The notes under the pieces were generated by a model. That model made no database searches. It saw nothing but the letters and a program-made list of their open reading frames with translations, and had not been told where the DNA came from. The position numbers were made by a program, and so were the translations under genes. This document shows positions 55,406-64,000 of a stretch of DNA of 64,000 nt, piece by piece. This stretch comes from Glacieibacterium frigidum (GTDB lineage Bacteria > Pseudomonadota > Alphaproteobacteria > Sphingomonadales > Sphingomonadaceae), in contig NZ_VJWA01000002.1 in NCBI RefSeq assembly GCF_007097155.1, positions 1 to 64,000 of the forward strand, read 5' to 3'. Position 1 is the first letter of the stretch. Each line of letters starts with the position of its first letter.

Positions 55406-55582
55406 ATGACCGACAAGCAGCGCTTCCTGATTTATTTCGCCGTCCGCGTCGTGACGCTGTCGATCTTCGCCGGCGGGCTGATCGCGCTGCGCGCAGACCG
55501 CACGGTGCTGGCGGTGGTGCTGCTGGCGATCGGTGCGGCGGGCTTCTTCATCCGCCCGCGTCACATCCTGCCGAACCGGTGA
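55406..55582 (+). CDS. Small two-helix membrane protein
   Basis: A 58-residue protein starting ATG at 55406, 15 bases after the ligase stop. It has two hydrophobic segments (about residues 8-26, FLIYFAVRVVTLSIFAGGL; and 32-48, VLAVVLLAIGAAGFF) and a basic end RPRHILPNR. Its TGA overlaps the GTG of the next gene as GTGA, which supports it being translated. I do not recognise a family. Confidence 0.75.
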   Translation: MTDKQRFLIYFAVRVVTLSIFAGGLIALRADRTVLAVVLLAIGAAGFFIRPRHILPNR

Positions 55583-56268
55583 GGCGCTTCTACAAGGACG
55601 CGGCTGCACTCGCGGGCGACGGCGGCTGGAGCATCGCCCTCGACGGACGCGCGGTGCGGACCCCGGCGCGGGCACCGCTGCTGCTGCCGACCGAGGCGCT
55701 GGCGCAGGCGGTCGCGGGCGAATGGGCGGCGCAGGGTGAAGAGATCAAGCCGCTGACCATGCCGCTGACCGGCCTCTCGAACGCCGCGATCGACCGCGTC
55801 GCGCCCGACCGCGCGACCTTCGCGGCAGGTCTGGCAGCCTATGCCGAGACCGAGCTTCTCGCCTATCGCGCCGATTATCCGCCGGCGCTGATCGCCCGGC
55901 AGGCGGCGGAGTGGGACCCGCTGCTCGCCTGGGCGCGGACGCGCTACGACGTCGCGTTCACGGTGACCACGGGCATCGTCCATGTTGCGCAGCCTCCGGC
56001 CACGCTGGCGCGCATCGCCGCGGCGTTCGCGGCGCTCGACGCCTTCCGGCTGGCGGCGCTCAACCAGGCGGTGACGATCACCGGCTCGGCGGTCATCGCG
56101 ATGGCGCTGAACGAGGGACAGATCGATGCCGCGTCAGCGTACGCCGTGGGGCATCTGGACGAGCTGTGGCAGGCCGAACAATGGGGCAGCGACCCGCTGG
56201 CCGAGGCCCCGCGCGCCGAGCGCCAGGCGAATCTGGCTGCGGCGGCGCGGCTGCTCGAACTCCTCTAG
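55579..56268 (+). CDS. ATP12 family F1-ATPase assembly chaperone
   Basis: A 229-residue homologue of mitochondrial ATP12, which assists assembly of the alpha subunit into F1. Blocks seen: RRFYKDAAA, WSIALDGRAVRTPARAPLLLPT, ALAQAVAGEWAAQGEEIKPLTMPLT, TELLAYRADYPPALIARQAAEWDPLL and GHLDELWQAEQWG. These are typical of alphaproteobacterial members. It starts at GTG 55579, overlapping the small membrane-protein gene. The stop overlaps that of the convergent membrane-protein gene. Confidence 0.94.
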   Translation: MRRFYKDAAALAGDGGWSIALDGRAVRTPARAPLLLPTEALAQAVAGEWAAQGEEIKPLTMPLTGLSNAAIDRVAPDRATFAAGLAAYAETELLAYRADYPPALIARQAAEWDPLLAWARTRYDVAFTVTTGIVHVAQPPATLARIAAAFAALDAFRLAALNQAVTITGSAVIAMALNEGQIDAASAYAVGHLDELWQAEQWGSDPLAEAPRAERQANLAAAARLLELL

Positions 56269-56792
56269 GCGCGCCGCCGCAGCCACCACGTCATTACCAG
56301 CCCACCGACCGCGAGGCTGGTGAAATCGGCGACCGCGAAGAACGCCGCGGTCTGCCAATTGTAGCTCCACCAGATCGGGCCGCCGAAGTGGATGAACAGC
56401 ACCGCGACCCCCGCCATGCCGAAGGCCACGCCGCTGCGCGCGCCGCGCTGGACCCCGCCGAGCACTGCGCCGAGCAGCGCCGCGACGAGCAGATAATGCG
56501 CGAAACCCTTCGCCAGCGTCATCGGATCGAACACCGGGCGCCCGGCCAGCCGGACATGCACGAACGCCGTCGGCCCTGTCAGCATGCCGGCTGCATCGGC
56601 GGCGGTCAGCGGGTTGGGGATCGCGTAGAAGCCGTCGCGCGGCAGGCCGCGCAGCGCAGCCTGGATCTGCGCGCCCGTTGCGTCGCTGGCCTTGGACACC
56701 GCGGTCTCGCTCAGCGGCGTGGCATAGAAGCCGAAACCGACCAGGAACATCGCGACCGCTGCGAGTACCCAGCCCAGGATCATGCGCATCAT
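56265..56792 (-). CDS. Polytopic membrane protein of unknown function
   Basis: A 175-residue protein with four or five hydrophobic segments: an N-terminal helix (MILGWVLAAVAMFLVGFGFY), one about residues 95-115 (FAHYLLVAALLGAVLGGV), one about 120-138 and one about 150-170. It ends in WWLRRRA. The soluble loop after helix 1 contains AALRGLPRDGFYAIPNP. I do not recognise the family. GGGGAGAG lies before the ATG at 56792. Confidence 0.78.
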   Translation of the reverse strand: MMRMILGWVLAAVAMFLVGFGFYATPLSETAVSKASDATGAQIQAALRGLPRDGFYAIPNPLTAADAAGMLTGPTAFVHVRLAGRPVFDPMTLAKGFAHYLLVAALLGAVLGGVQRGARSGVAFGMAGVAVLFIHFGGPIWWSYNWQTAAFFAVADFTSLAVGGLVMTWWLRRRA

Positions 56793-56866
56793 GTCTCTCC
56801 CCCCAGAGCGCGGACATTATGCCGCAGGCGTGACAGCTTCGCCAGCCCCCTGCTAGGGATGCTGCC

Positions 56867-58393
<1,527 letters not shown>

Positions 58394-58514
58394 GGGCGGG
58401 CATTCCAGAACATATCGCTCTGGGTACGGTAGAACGGCCCGATCCGTAACGGGGCCGAAGATGAACAACTAAGCGAGTTTGACACCCGGGACGGGGTTTG
58501 GAACGCCGCGCGGG

Positions 58515-58539
58515 AATAGGAACCAGATGGGTTCCTATT
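58515..58539. terminator. Hairpin downstream of pccB, before the restriction-modification gene
   Basis: AATAGGAACC (58515-58524) pairs perfectly with GGTTCCTATT (58530-58539) around AGATG, followed by TGTC. The AT-containing 10-bp stem is unusual for this genome. It may terminate pccB transcription or act as an operator for the following gene. Confidence 0.5.
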
Positions 58540-59812
58540 TGTCTAGGGTGATCAGGGCGCTCGACCGCCCGTAGCTTGCTCGCTACTGATGTTCGCGGGG
58601 GGTACGCGCGTGCAGCGTTTGAGTTGGGACGTTATTCGAGCGCGCGCGGTGGCCTTTGCGCAACGCCACGCCGAAAGCCGCGACGAACACCGCCACACCC
58701 AGACCTTCTACAACGAGTTCTTCGGCATCTTCGGCATCGACCGGCTGCGCCTCGCCACCTACGAGCACCGCGTCCGCCTGCACACCGAGAAATACGGCTT
58801 CATCGACCTGTTCTGGCCCGGCGTGCTGCTCGTCGAGCAGAAAAGTTCGGGCCTCGATCTCGGCAAAGCGGGCAGCCAGGCGCTCAACTACATCGCCGGG
58901 CTGAAGGAGCCGCGCGATCACCCGCGCTATCTGCTGACCTGCGATTTCCAGACGTGGAACCTCCTCGACCTCGAAAAGGGCGGGCCGCCGCTCGTCTTCA
59001 GGCTCGCCGACCTGCCCGAGCATATCGAGGCCTTCGCCTTCATGCTGGGGCGGCGGCAGGATTTCGGCAGCCAGCCCGCGGTCAACATCGCCGCGGCCGA
59101 ATTGATGGGCCGCCTCCACGATGCGCTGGCCGCGTCGGGCTATGACGGTCACGACCTCGAACGCCTGCTCGTCCGCCTGCTGTTCTGCATGTTCGCCGAC
59201 GACACCGGCATCTTCGAACCCCGCGACATCTTCCTGCAGTATATCTTCGCCGACACCGCGCCCGACGGCAGCGACCTGGGCGAACGGCTTAACAAGATCT
59301 TCGACGTCCTCGACACGCCGCCCGAGCGGCGCGGCAAGCTGCTGCGCGACGAGCTGCGCCAGTTCCCGCACGTCAACGGCGCGCTGTTCGCGGGCGCGCT
59401 GCGCCCCGCCGACTTCGACCGCGACATGCGCGAGATGCTGCTCGACGCCTGCCGCTTCGACTGGAGCAAGGTCAGCCCAGCGATCTTCGGGTCGCTGTTC
59501 CAGTCGGTGATGAACCCCGGCGAGCGCCGCAAGGCAGGCGCACACTATACCAGCGAGCCCAACATCCTGAAGGTCATCGGGCCGCTGTTCCTCGACGATC
59601 TGCGTGCCGAGCTGGGCCGGCTGCTCGTCCGCGCCACGGGGCGAGAGCGCGGACTGCAGGAGTTCGTCCGCAAGCTGCGCCGCCTCAACTTCCTCGATCC
59701 GGCATGCGGCTGCGGCAATTTCCTCGTCGTCGCCTATCGCGAGCTGCGCGCCATCGAGTTGCAGGCGCTGCGTGCGCTGTATCTCGATCAGCGCGTGCTG
59801 ACCGGCTTCGAC

Positions 59813-59816
59813 GGGG
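59813..59816 (+). other. Frameshift site in the MmeI-like gene
   Basis: The run GGGG directly precedes ATG 59817. With three Gs, family-like sequence continues across the junction; with four, the frame changes. Run length, a true mutation and a sequencing error cannot be told apart from one sequence. Confidence 0.75.
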
Positions 59817-61436
59817 ATGAGCCAGGTCGACGTCGACCAGTTCCACGGCATCGAGATCGGCGAATTTCCCGCGCGCATCGCCGAGGTGTCGATGTGGATG
59901 GCCGACCACCTTGCCAACAACGCCTTCGACGCGGTGTTCGGCATGACCCCGCCGCGCATCCCGCTCAAACAGTCCGCCAACATCCGCCACGGCGACGCGC
60001 TGGAGGTCGATTGGGCCGAGGTGCTGCCCGCCGAACGGTGCAGCTATGTCATGGGCAACCCGCCGTTTATCGGCGCAAAGTTCCAGACCGAGGCGCAGCG
60101 CGCGCAGGTCCGCAGCATCGCCGGGCTGCCGGGCAGCGGCGGCACGCTCGATTATGTTTGCGCGTGGTTCCTGAAGGCCGTCGCCTATCTCGGCCGCAGC
60201 CAGGCGCGTATCGGCTTCGTCGCGACCAATTCGATCTGCCAGGGGGAGCAGGTCGCGCAGCTCTGGCCGCCGGTATTTCGCGCCGGGTGGGAGATCGCCT
60301 TCGCGCACCGAAGTTTCGTCTGGGACAGCGAGGCGCGCGGCAAGGCGCACGTCCATGTCGTCGTCGTCGGGCTCGCGCATGCCGAAGCCCAGCCTGCCGA
60401 AAAGCGCCTGTTCAGCTATCCCGACGCGAAGAAGCCCGCCGAGGAGACACGGCACGGGGCGCTGACGGCGTATTTGTTCGAGGCGCGGATCGCGAGCGCT
60501 CGCCATTTGGTCGTTACAAATGCATCCGCGCCACTAGGCAACGCGAAGCGGCTAGATATCGGCAGTCAAATCATCGACGACGGGATCATGACGTTCTTGC
60601 CGGGCGCAAAGCGCGACTTCATTGCAGCAGAGCCGCAGTCGAGACCATATTTCCGTCCACTGATCGGTGCCGACGAGTACATCAACGGGACCGAGCGATG
60701 GGTTCTGACACTCCGCGATGCACCTGCAACGCTTATTAACGCTTCCTCCCTGATTAAGGAGAGGTTGGCTGCAATCAGGGCCTTCCGTTTGAAGAGCGCT
60801 CGAAAGAGCACCCTAGCATCGGCTGAATACCCGAGCCGATTTGCTCTTGAGAATATCCCCGACGAGCCATTTCTCGTGCTGCCTCGTGTGTCGAGCGAGC
60901 GCCGGGACTATGTGCCTTTCGGCTGGCAGTTACCGCCTGCTATTCCGACCGACGCCGTGATTATCATGCTTGGCGCAGCTCCTTACGACTTCGGCGTCCT
61001 CACCAGCCGGATGCACATGGCGTGGCTCAGCCACATCGGCGGAAGGCTCAAATCAGATTTCCGCTATTCGATCGGCCTCGTCTACAACACCTTCCCTTGG
61101 CCAACCCCAACCGACGCGCAGCGCACCAAGGTCGCCGCCCTCGCCGACGCCGTGCTCGCCGCGCGGGCCTGCCATCCGACCGCGAGCCTCGCCATCCTTT
61201 ACGACCCGCTGACCATGCCCGCCGACCTGCGCGCCGCGCACACTGCGCTCGACCGCGCCGTCGACCGGCTGTACCGGCCCGAGCCGTTCGCGTCGGACCG
61301 CGACCGCGTCGAGCATCTGTTCACCCGCTACGCCGCGCTCGTCGACCCGCTGCTCGCCGCTGGACCGGGGGCGAATGCGCGCACCGCGCGCCGGACGAAG
61401 GCCGCGGGCGCAAGCGCCTTGGCCCGCCGCGCTTGA
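59817..61436 (+). CDS. C-terminal part of the MmeI-like enzyme (methyltransferase motif IV, specificity domain)
   Basis: A 539-residue open frame that begins at an ATG exactly at the frameshift, so it could be translated on its own by reinitiation. It contains VDVDQFHGIEIGEFPARIAEV, the N6-adenine methyltransferase catalytic motif GNPPFIG (about residues 79-85), LDYVCAWFLKA and RIGFVATNSICQGEQVAQLW. The presumed target-recognition domain follows (about 225-410), then the conserved C-terminal block YSIGLVYNTFPWP and a helical end. It lacks the AdoMet-binding motif I, which is in the upstream frame, so it should not be active alone. The recognition region is visibly richer in A/T than its flanks. 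Confidence 0.8.
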   Translation: MSQVDVDQFHGIEIGEFPARIAEVSMWMADHLANNAFDAVFGMTPPRIPLKQSANIRHGDALEVDWAEVLPAERCSYVMGNPPFIGAKFQTEAQRAQVRSIAGLPGSGGTLDYVCAWFLKAVAYLGRSQARIGFVATNSICQGEQVAQLWPPVFRAGWEIAFAHRSFVWDSEARGKAHVHVVVVGLAHAEAQPAEKRLFSYPDAKKPAEETRHGALTAYLFEARIASARHLVVTNASAPLGNAKRLDIGSQIIDDGIMTFLPGAKRDFIAAEPQSRPYFRPLIGADEYINGTERWVLTLRDAPATLINASSLIKERLAAIRAFRLKSARKSTLASAEYPSRFALENIPDEPFLVLPRVSSERRDYVPFGWQLPPAIPTDAVIIMLGAAPYDFGVLTSRMHMAWLSHIGGRLKSDFRYSIGLVYNTFPWPTPTDAQRTKVAALADAVLAARACHPTASLAILYDPLTMPADLRAAHTALDRAVDRLYRPEPFASDRDRVEHLFTRYAALVDPLLAAGPGANARTARRTKAAGASALARRA

Positions 61437-61482
61437 CGCCCCTGCCGTCGCGCGCTTCAACGGCGCGCGAGGGAGCCGCCAG

Positions 61483-63471
61483 TTGTTCAAGAAGATCCTG
61501 ATCGCCAATCGCGGCGAGATCGCCTGCCGCGTCATGCGCACCGCGCGCGCCATGGGGATCGCCACCGTCGCGGTCTATTCGGACGCCGACGCGGGCGCGC
61601 TGCATGTCGAGATGGCCGACGAGAGCGTGCGGCTCGGACCGCCCCCGGCTGCCGAGTCCTACCTGCTTGGCGATGCAATCATCGCGGCGTGCAAGGCCAC
61701 GGGCGCCGAGGCCGTGCATCCGGGTTATGGTTTTTTGAGCGAACGCGCGTCGTTTCGCGAGGCGTGCGACGCCGCCGGCATCGCCTTCATAGGGCCGCCC
61801 ACCAAGGCGATCGCCGCGATGGGTGACAAGATCGAATCGAAGAAGCTGGCGAAGGCGGCGGGCGTGTCGGTCGTGCCGGGCTTCATCGGCGAGATCGACG
61901 GCACCGAGCATGCTGTCCGCATCGCCACCGAGATCGGCTACCCGGTGATGATGAAGGCGTCGGCCGGCGGCGGCGGCAAGGGCATGCGGCTCGCGTGGTC
62001 CGAGGCCGACGTGCGCGAGGGCTTCGAGGCGACCAAGCGCGAGGGGCTGGCGAGCTTCGGCGACGACCGCGTGTTCATCGAAAAGTTCGTCGAGCAGCCG
62101 CGCCACATCGAGATCCAGGTGCTCGGCGACCAGCACGGCGGGCTCGTGTACCTCGGCGAGCGCGACTGCTCGATCCAGCGGCGGCACCAGAAGGTCGTCG
62201 AGGAGGCGCCCTCCCCGTTCGTCACGCCCGAGATGCGGAAGGCGATGGGCGAGCAGGCGGTCGCGCTGGCGCGGGGCGTTGGATACTTCAGCGCGGGCAC
62301 GGTCGAGTTCATCGCCGGGGCCGACCGCAGTTTCTACTTCCTCGAGATGAACACGCGTCTGCAGGTCGAGCATCCGGTGACCGAATGCATCACCGGACGC
62401 GACCTCGTCGCCGACATGATCCGCGTCGCCGCCGGAGAACCGCTGGGGTTCGCGCAGGACGACGTGAAGTTGTCCGGACATGCGATCGAGACGCGCGTCT
62501 ATGCCGAGGACCCCTACCGCGGCTTCCTGCCCTCGACCGGGCGGCTGACGCGGCTGGTGCCTCCGCAAGGCGAAGGCGTTCGCGTCGACACCGGCGTCGT
62601 CGAGGGCAGCGAGATCAGCCGCTTCTACGACCCGATGATCGCCAAGCTGATCACTCACGCGCCGACCCGCGCGCAGGCGATCGCCGAGCAGGCCGCCGCA
62701 CTCGACGCCTATCTGGTACGCGGGATCAGCCACAACATCGACTTCCTGGCGAGCCTTATGCACCACCCGCGCTTCGTCGCGGGCGAGGCGGTCACGACCG
62801 CCTTCATCGCCGAGGAGTATCCGGATGGGTTTCACGGCAACCCCGCCACCGACGCGACGCGCGACACCGTCGTGGCGGTTGCCGCCGTGCTCCACGCCAC
62901 CGCGAGCGAGCGCGCCCAGCTGATCGACGGGCAGCTGAACGGCCACGGCGCGGCGTTCGGCACCGACTGGATCGTGCAGCTCGACGGCACCGACCATGAG
63001 GTGACGGTCGAGGATGCCGGCGGCGGCTTTGCGGTGACGATCGACGGCACCGACCATATGCTGAGCACCGAATGGCGCGTCGGGGAGCCGCTGCTGCGCG
63101 GCCGCTTCGACCGGCGCGACATCGCCGTCGGCGTCGACGCCCTGCCCGTCGGCTATCGCCTGACCACCGCCGGCGCGAGCCACGCCGTGCGCGTCCTGAC
63201 CCCCCGCGCCGCCGCGCTCGCGAAGCACATGATCGCCAAGGTGCCCCCCGACCTGTCGCGCTTCCTGCTGTGCCCGATGCCCGGGCTGATCGTGAAGCTC
63301 GACGTGGCCGCAGGCGACAAGGTCGAGGCTGGCCAGCCGCTCGCCACAGTCGAGGCGATGAAGATGGAGAACATCCTGCGCGCCGAGAAATCGGCGACCG
63401 TGAAGGAAGTGCGCGTCAAGGCGGGCGAAAGCCTCGCGGTCGACGCGGTGATCCTGGAGTTCGAGGTCTAG
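61483..63471 (+). CDS. pccA: Propionyl-CoA carboxylase alpha chain (biotin carboxylase and biotin carrier)
   Basis: A 662-residue biotin-dependent carboxylase subunit. The biotin carboxylase domain (about 1-445) shows KILIANRGEIACRVMRTAR, VHPGYGFLSE, the ATP-grasp loop KASAGGGGKGMRLAW and FLEMNTRLQVEHPVTE. A BT-type linker domain follows, and the C-terminal carrier domain has the biotinyl-Lys in VEAMKMEN. The TTG at 61483 is the most likely start: GGGAG lies 7 bases upstream, and the protein then begins FKKILIANRGEI. The longer frame from 61375 overlaps the restriction-modification gene. Its partner is PccB. Confidence 0.95.
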   Translation: MFKKILIANRGEIACRVMRTARAMGIATVAVYSDADAGALHVEMADESVRLGPPPAAESYLLGDAIIAACKATGAEAVHPGYGFLSERASFREACDAAGIAFIGPPTKAIAAMGDKIESKKLAKAAGVSVVPGFIGEIDGTEHAVRIATEIGYPVMMKASAGGGGKGMRLAWSEADVREGFEATKREGLASFGDDRVFIEKFVEQPRHIEIQVLGDQHGGLVYLGERDCSIQRRHQKVVEEAPSPFVTPEMRKAMGEQAVALARGVGYFSAGTVEFIAGADRSFYFLEMNTRLQVEHPVTECITGRDLVADMIRVAAGEPLGFAQDDVKLSGHAIETRVYAEDPYRGFLPSTGRLTRLVPPQGEGVRVDTGVVEGSEISRFYDPMIAKLITHAPTRAQAIAEQAAALDAYLVRGISHNIDFLASLMHHPRFVAGEAVTTAFIAEEYPDGFHGNPATDATRDTVVAVAAVLHATASERAQLIDGQLNGHGAAFGTDWIVQLDGTDHEVTVEDAGGGFAVTIDGTDHMLSTEWRVGEPLLRGRFDRRDIAVGVDALPVGYRLTTAGASHAVRVLTPRAAALAKHMIAKVPPDLSRFLLCPMPGLIVKLDVAAGDKVEAGQPLATVEAMKMENILRAEKSATVKEVRVKAGESLAVDAVILEFEV

Positions 63472-64000
63472 GGCTGAGGTTTATACTCCGGCCCCAGCAC
63501 CCGCTCGACATCGTCGACGGCGATCGTCCGGTCGCTCTCGTCGCGCAGCTCGGCAGGCAGGCTGGCGGGATCGACGAACGCCACGTCGAGCTGCGTGACA
63601 TAGCCCGCGGGCGTCGCCGGGCCCATCGGCGTGCCGTTCCGCGTCAAGGTGCTCGTCCGCTGCAGGTCGCGCTTGTCGAGCACGACGAACGCCGGCTTGC
63701 CCGCCTCCCGCGCCAGGTCGGCGGCGCGCAGCAGTGTCATCTCCTCGGTCGCCAGCGCCGACGAGGTATCGCCGATGAACTCGATCGTCGTGCCGCGCCC
63801 GTCGGCGAGCTGCTTCTCCTTGAAGCCGCCCGCCTTGAAGAAGCCGCGGCTCTTCGAATAGCTGTTCCGGCCCGCCTGCGCGCTGCGCAGAAGACTGCCG
63901 CCCATCAGCACCTCGCCGACCCCGCCGCCGCCGCCCGTCTTGCCCTCGTAGCGGGGCAGCAGCACGAGCACGCGCAGCGGGTCGACCTCACCCGCCGGCG
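63468..64000 (-). CDS. Hypothetical protein, possibly CC0125/CC1285-like (N-terminus beyond window)
   Basis: The minus-strand frame is open to the right edge, so the start is outside. The visible 177 codons include a Gly-rich stretch (KTGGGGGVGEVL), DGRGTTIEFIGDTSSALATEEM and LLRAADLAREAGKPAFVVLDKRDLQ, then PAGYVTQLDVAFVD and an end in RVLGPEYKPQP. The pattern of a residue-pair block followed by FVVLDKRDLQ recalls CC0125/CC1285-type lipoproteins of alphaproteobacteria, but I am not sure of this. Its stop overlaps that of pccA. Confidence 0.65.
   Translation of the reverse strand, partial: PAGEVDPLRVLVLLPRYEGKTGGGGGVGEVLMGGSLLRSAQAGRNSYSKSRGFFKAGGFKEKQLADGRGTTIEFIGDTSSALATEEMTLLRAADLAREAGKPAFVVLDKRDLQRTSTLTRNGTPMGPATPAGYVTQLDVAFVDPASLPAELRDESDRTIAVDDVERVLGPEYKPQP

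Larger units (their letters stand above)
58610..61436 (+). pseudogene. MmeI-like type IIL restriction-modification enzyme, frameshifted
   Basis: Two overlapping frames together encode a single protein of about 942 residues, close to MmeI (about 919). The first frame, from GTG 58610 (GGGGGG upstream; ATG 58589 also possible), holds a nuclease domain with Asp66-x9-Glu76-x-Lys78 (DLFWPGVLLVEQK), the same D-x9-ExK spacing as MmeI. It is followed by a helical region and methyltransferase motif I (LDPACGCGNFLVVAY, about 361). The second frame, from 59817, holds motif IV GNPPFIG, the specificity domain and the C-terminus. Removing one G from the GGGG at 59813-59816 joins them as FDG-MSQVDVDQFHG. As read, the first frame runs on with nonsense to 60739. 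Restriction and modification are probably inactive, unless the base is an error or the shift is bypassed. Confidence 0.82.

Overview
The window is GC-rich, densely packed bacterial chromosome, most likely from an alphaproteobacterium of the order Sphingomonadales. The indications are a PEPxxWA-CTERM protein, a TorF-type porin, a fused cysNC gene, an ATP12-type F1 chaperone, a DUF6481 protein, the hflK-hflC-degP and ribF-ileS-lspA blocks, and many short intergenic palindromes of the kind common in that group. No tool was run, so the taxonomic call is an inference from gene families. There is no prophage, insertion sequence or CRISPR array.

Layout. 1-5.6 kb: glyQ (cut by the left edge) behind a DUF6481 gene, then ruvX with a DUF3089 esterase-like protein, an atypical D-aminoacylase-family amidohydrolase and a hydroxyisobutyrate-type dehydrogenase. 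5.7-13.8 kb: a yqiJ-yqiK flotillin pair, a Bax-inhibitor-1 family protein, and a YbbA/YbbP-type ABC exporter head to head with tesA, followed by a membrane protein and thpR. 13.9-19.9 kb: an MFS transporter with an SDR dehydrogenase, the glnB-glnA nitrogen operon behind a sigma-54-type promoter, then a membrane-anchored LuxR-type regulator with a DUF4199 protein. 19.5-27.6 kb: a lipoprotein, an HExxH protein, the TorF porin, parE, ychF, an IalB-family protein, a PEP-CTERM protein and apt. 27.6-37.6 kb: degP, hflC and hflK; apbC, a CoA-binding protein, DUF2141, a spore-photoproduct-lyase homologue, a HerA-like ATPase, a DUF3035 lipoprotein and lspA. 37.7-48.1 kb: ileS, ribF, tRNA-Arg(CCG) beside a degenerate tRNA-like sequence, an M19 dipeptidase, folA, an FKBP isomerase, cysD-cysNC and thyA. 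48.2-51.6 kb: a LuxI-type acyl-homoserine-lactone synthase followed by NfrB- and NfrA-like envelope genes. 51.6-56.8 kb: a MerR regulator, ferritin-like diiron protein and GFA protein in one operon, an ATP-dependent DNA ligase, a small membrane protein missed by size cutoffs, an ATP12 chaperone and a membrane protein. 56.9-64 kb: propionyl-CoA carboxylase genes pccB and pccA separated by a frameshifted MmeI-like (type IIL) restriction-modification gene, then a partial gene at the right edge.

Most of the window is housekeeping: translation (glyQ, ileS, tRNA), nitrogen assimilation (glnBA), sulfate activation (cysD, cysNC), folate/thymidylate (folA, thyA), flavin and purine salvage (ribF, apt), envelope quality control (hflKC, degP, lspA) and propionyl-CoA metabolism (pccAB). 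Genes are commonly coupled through GTGA, ATGA or TGATG overlaps. The accessory signals are the restriction-modification gene inside the pcc locus, the quorum-sensing/envelope cluster, the MerR-diiron operon, and at least four families of palindromic repeats, one copy of which lies inside a coding sequence.
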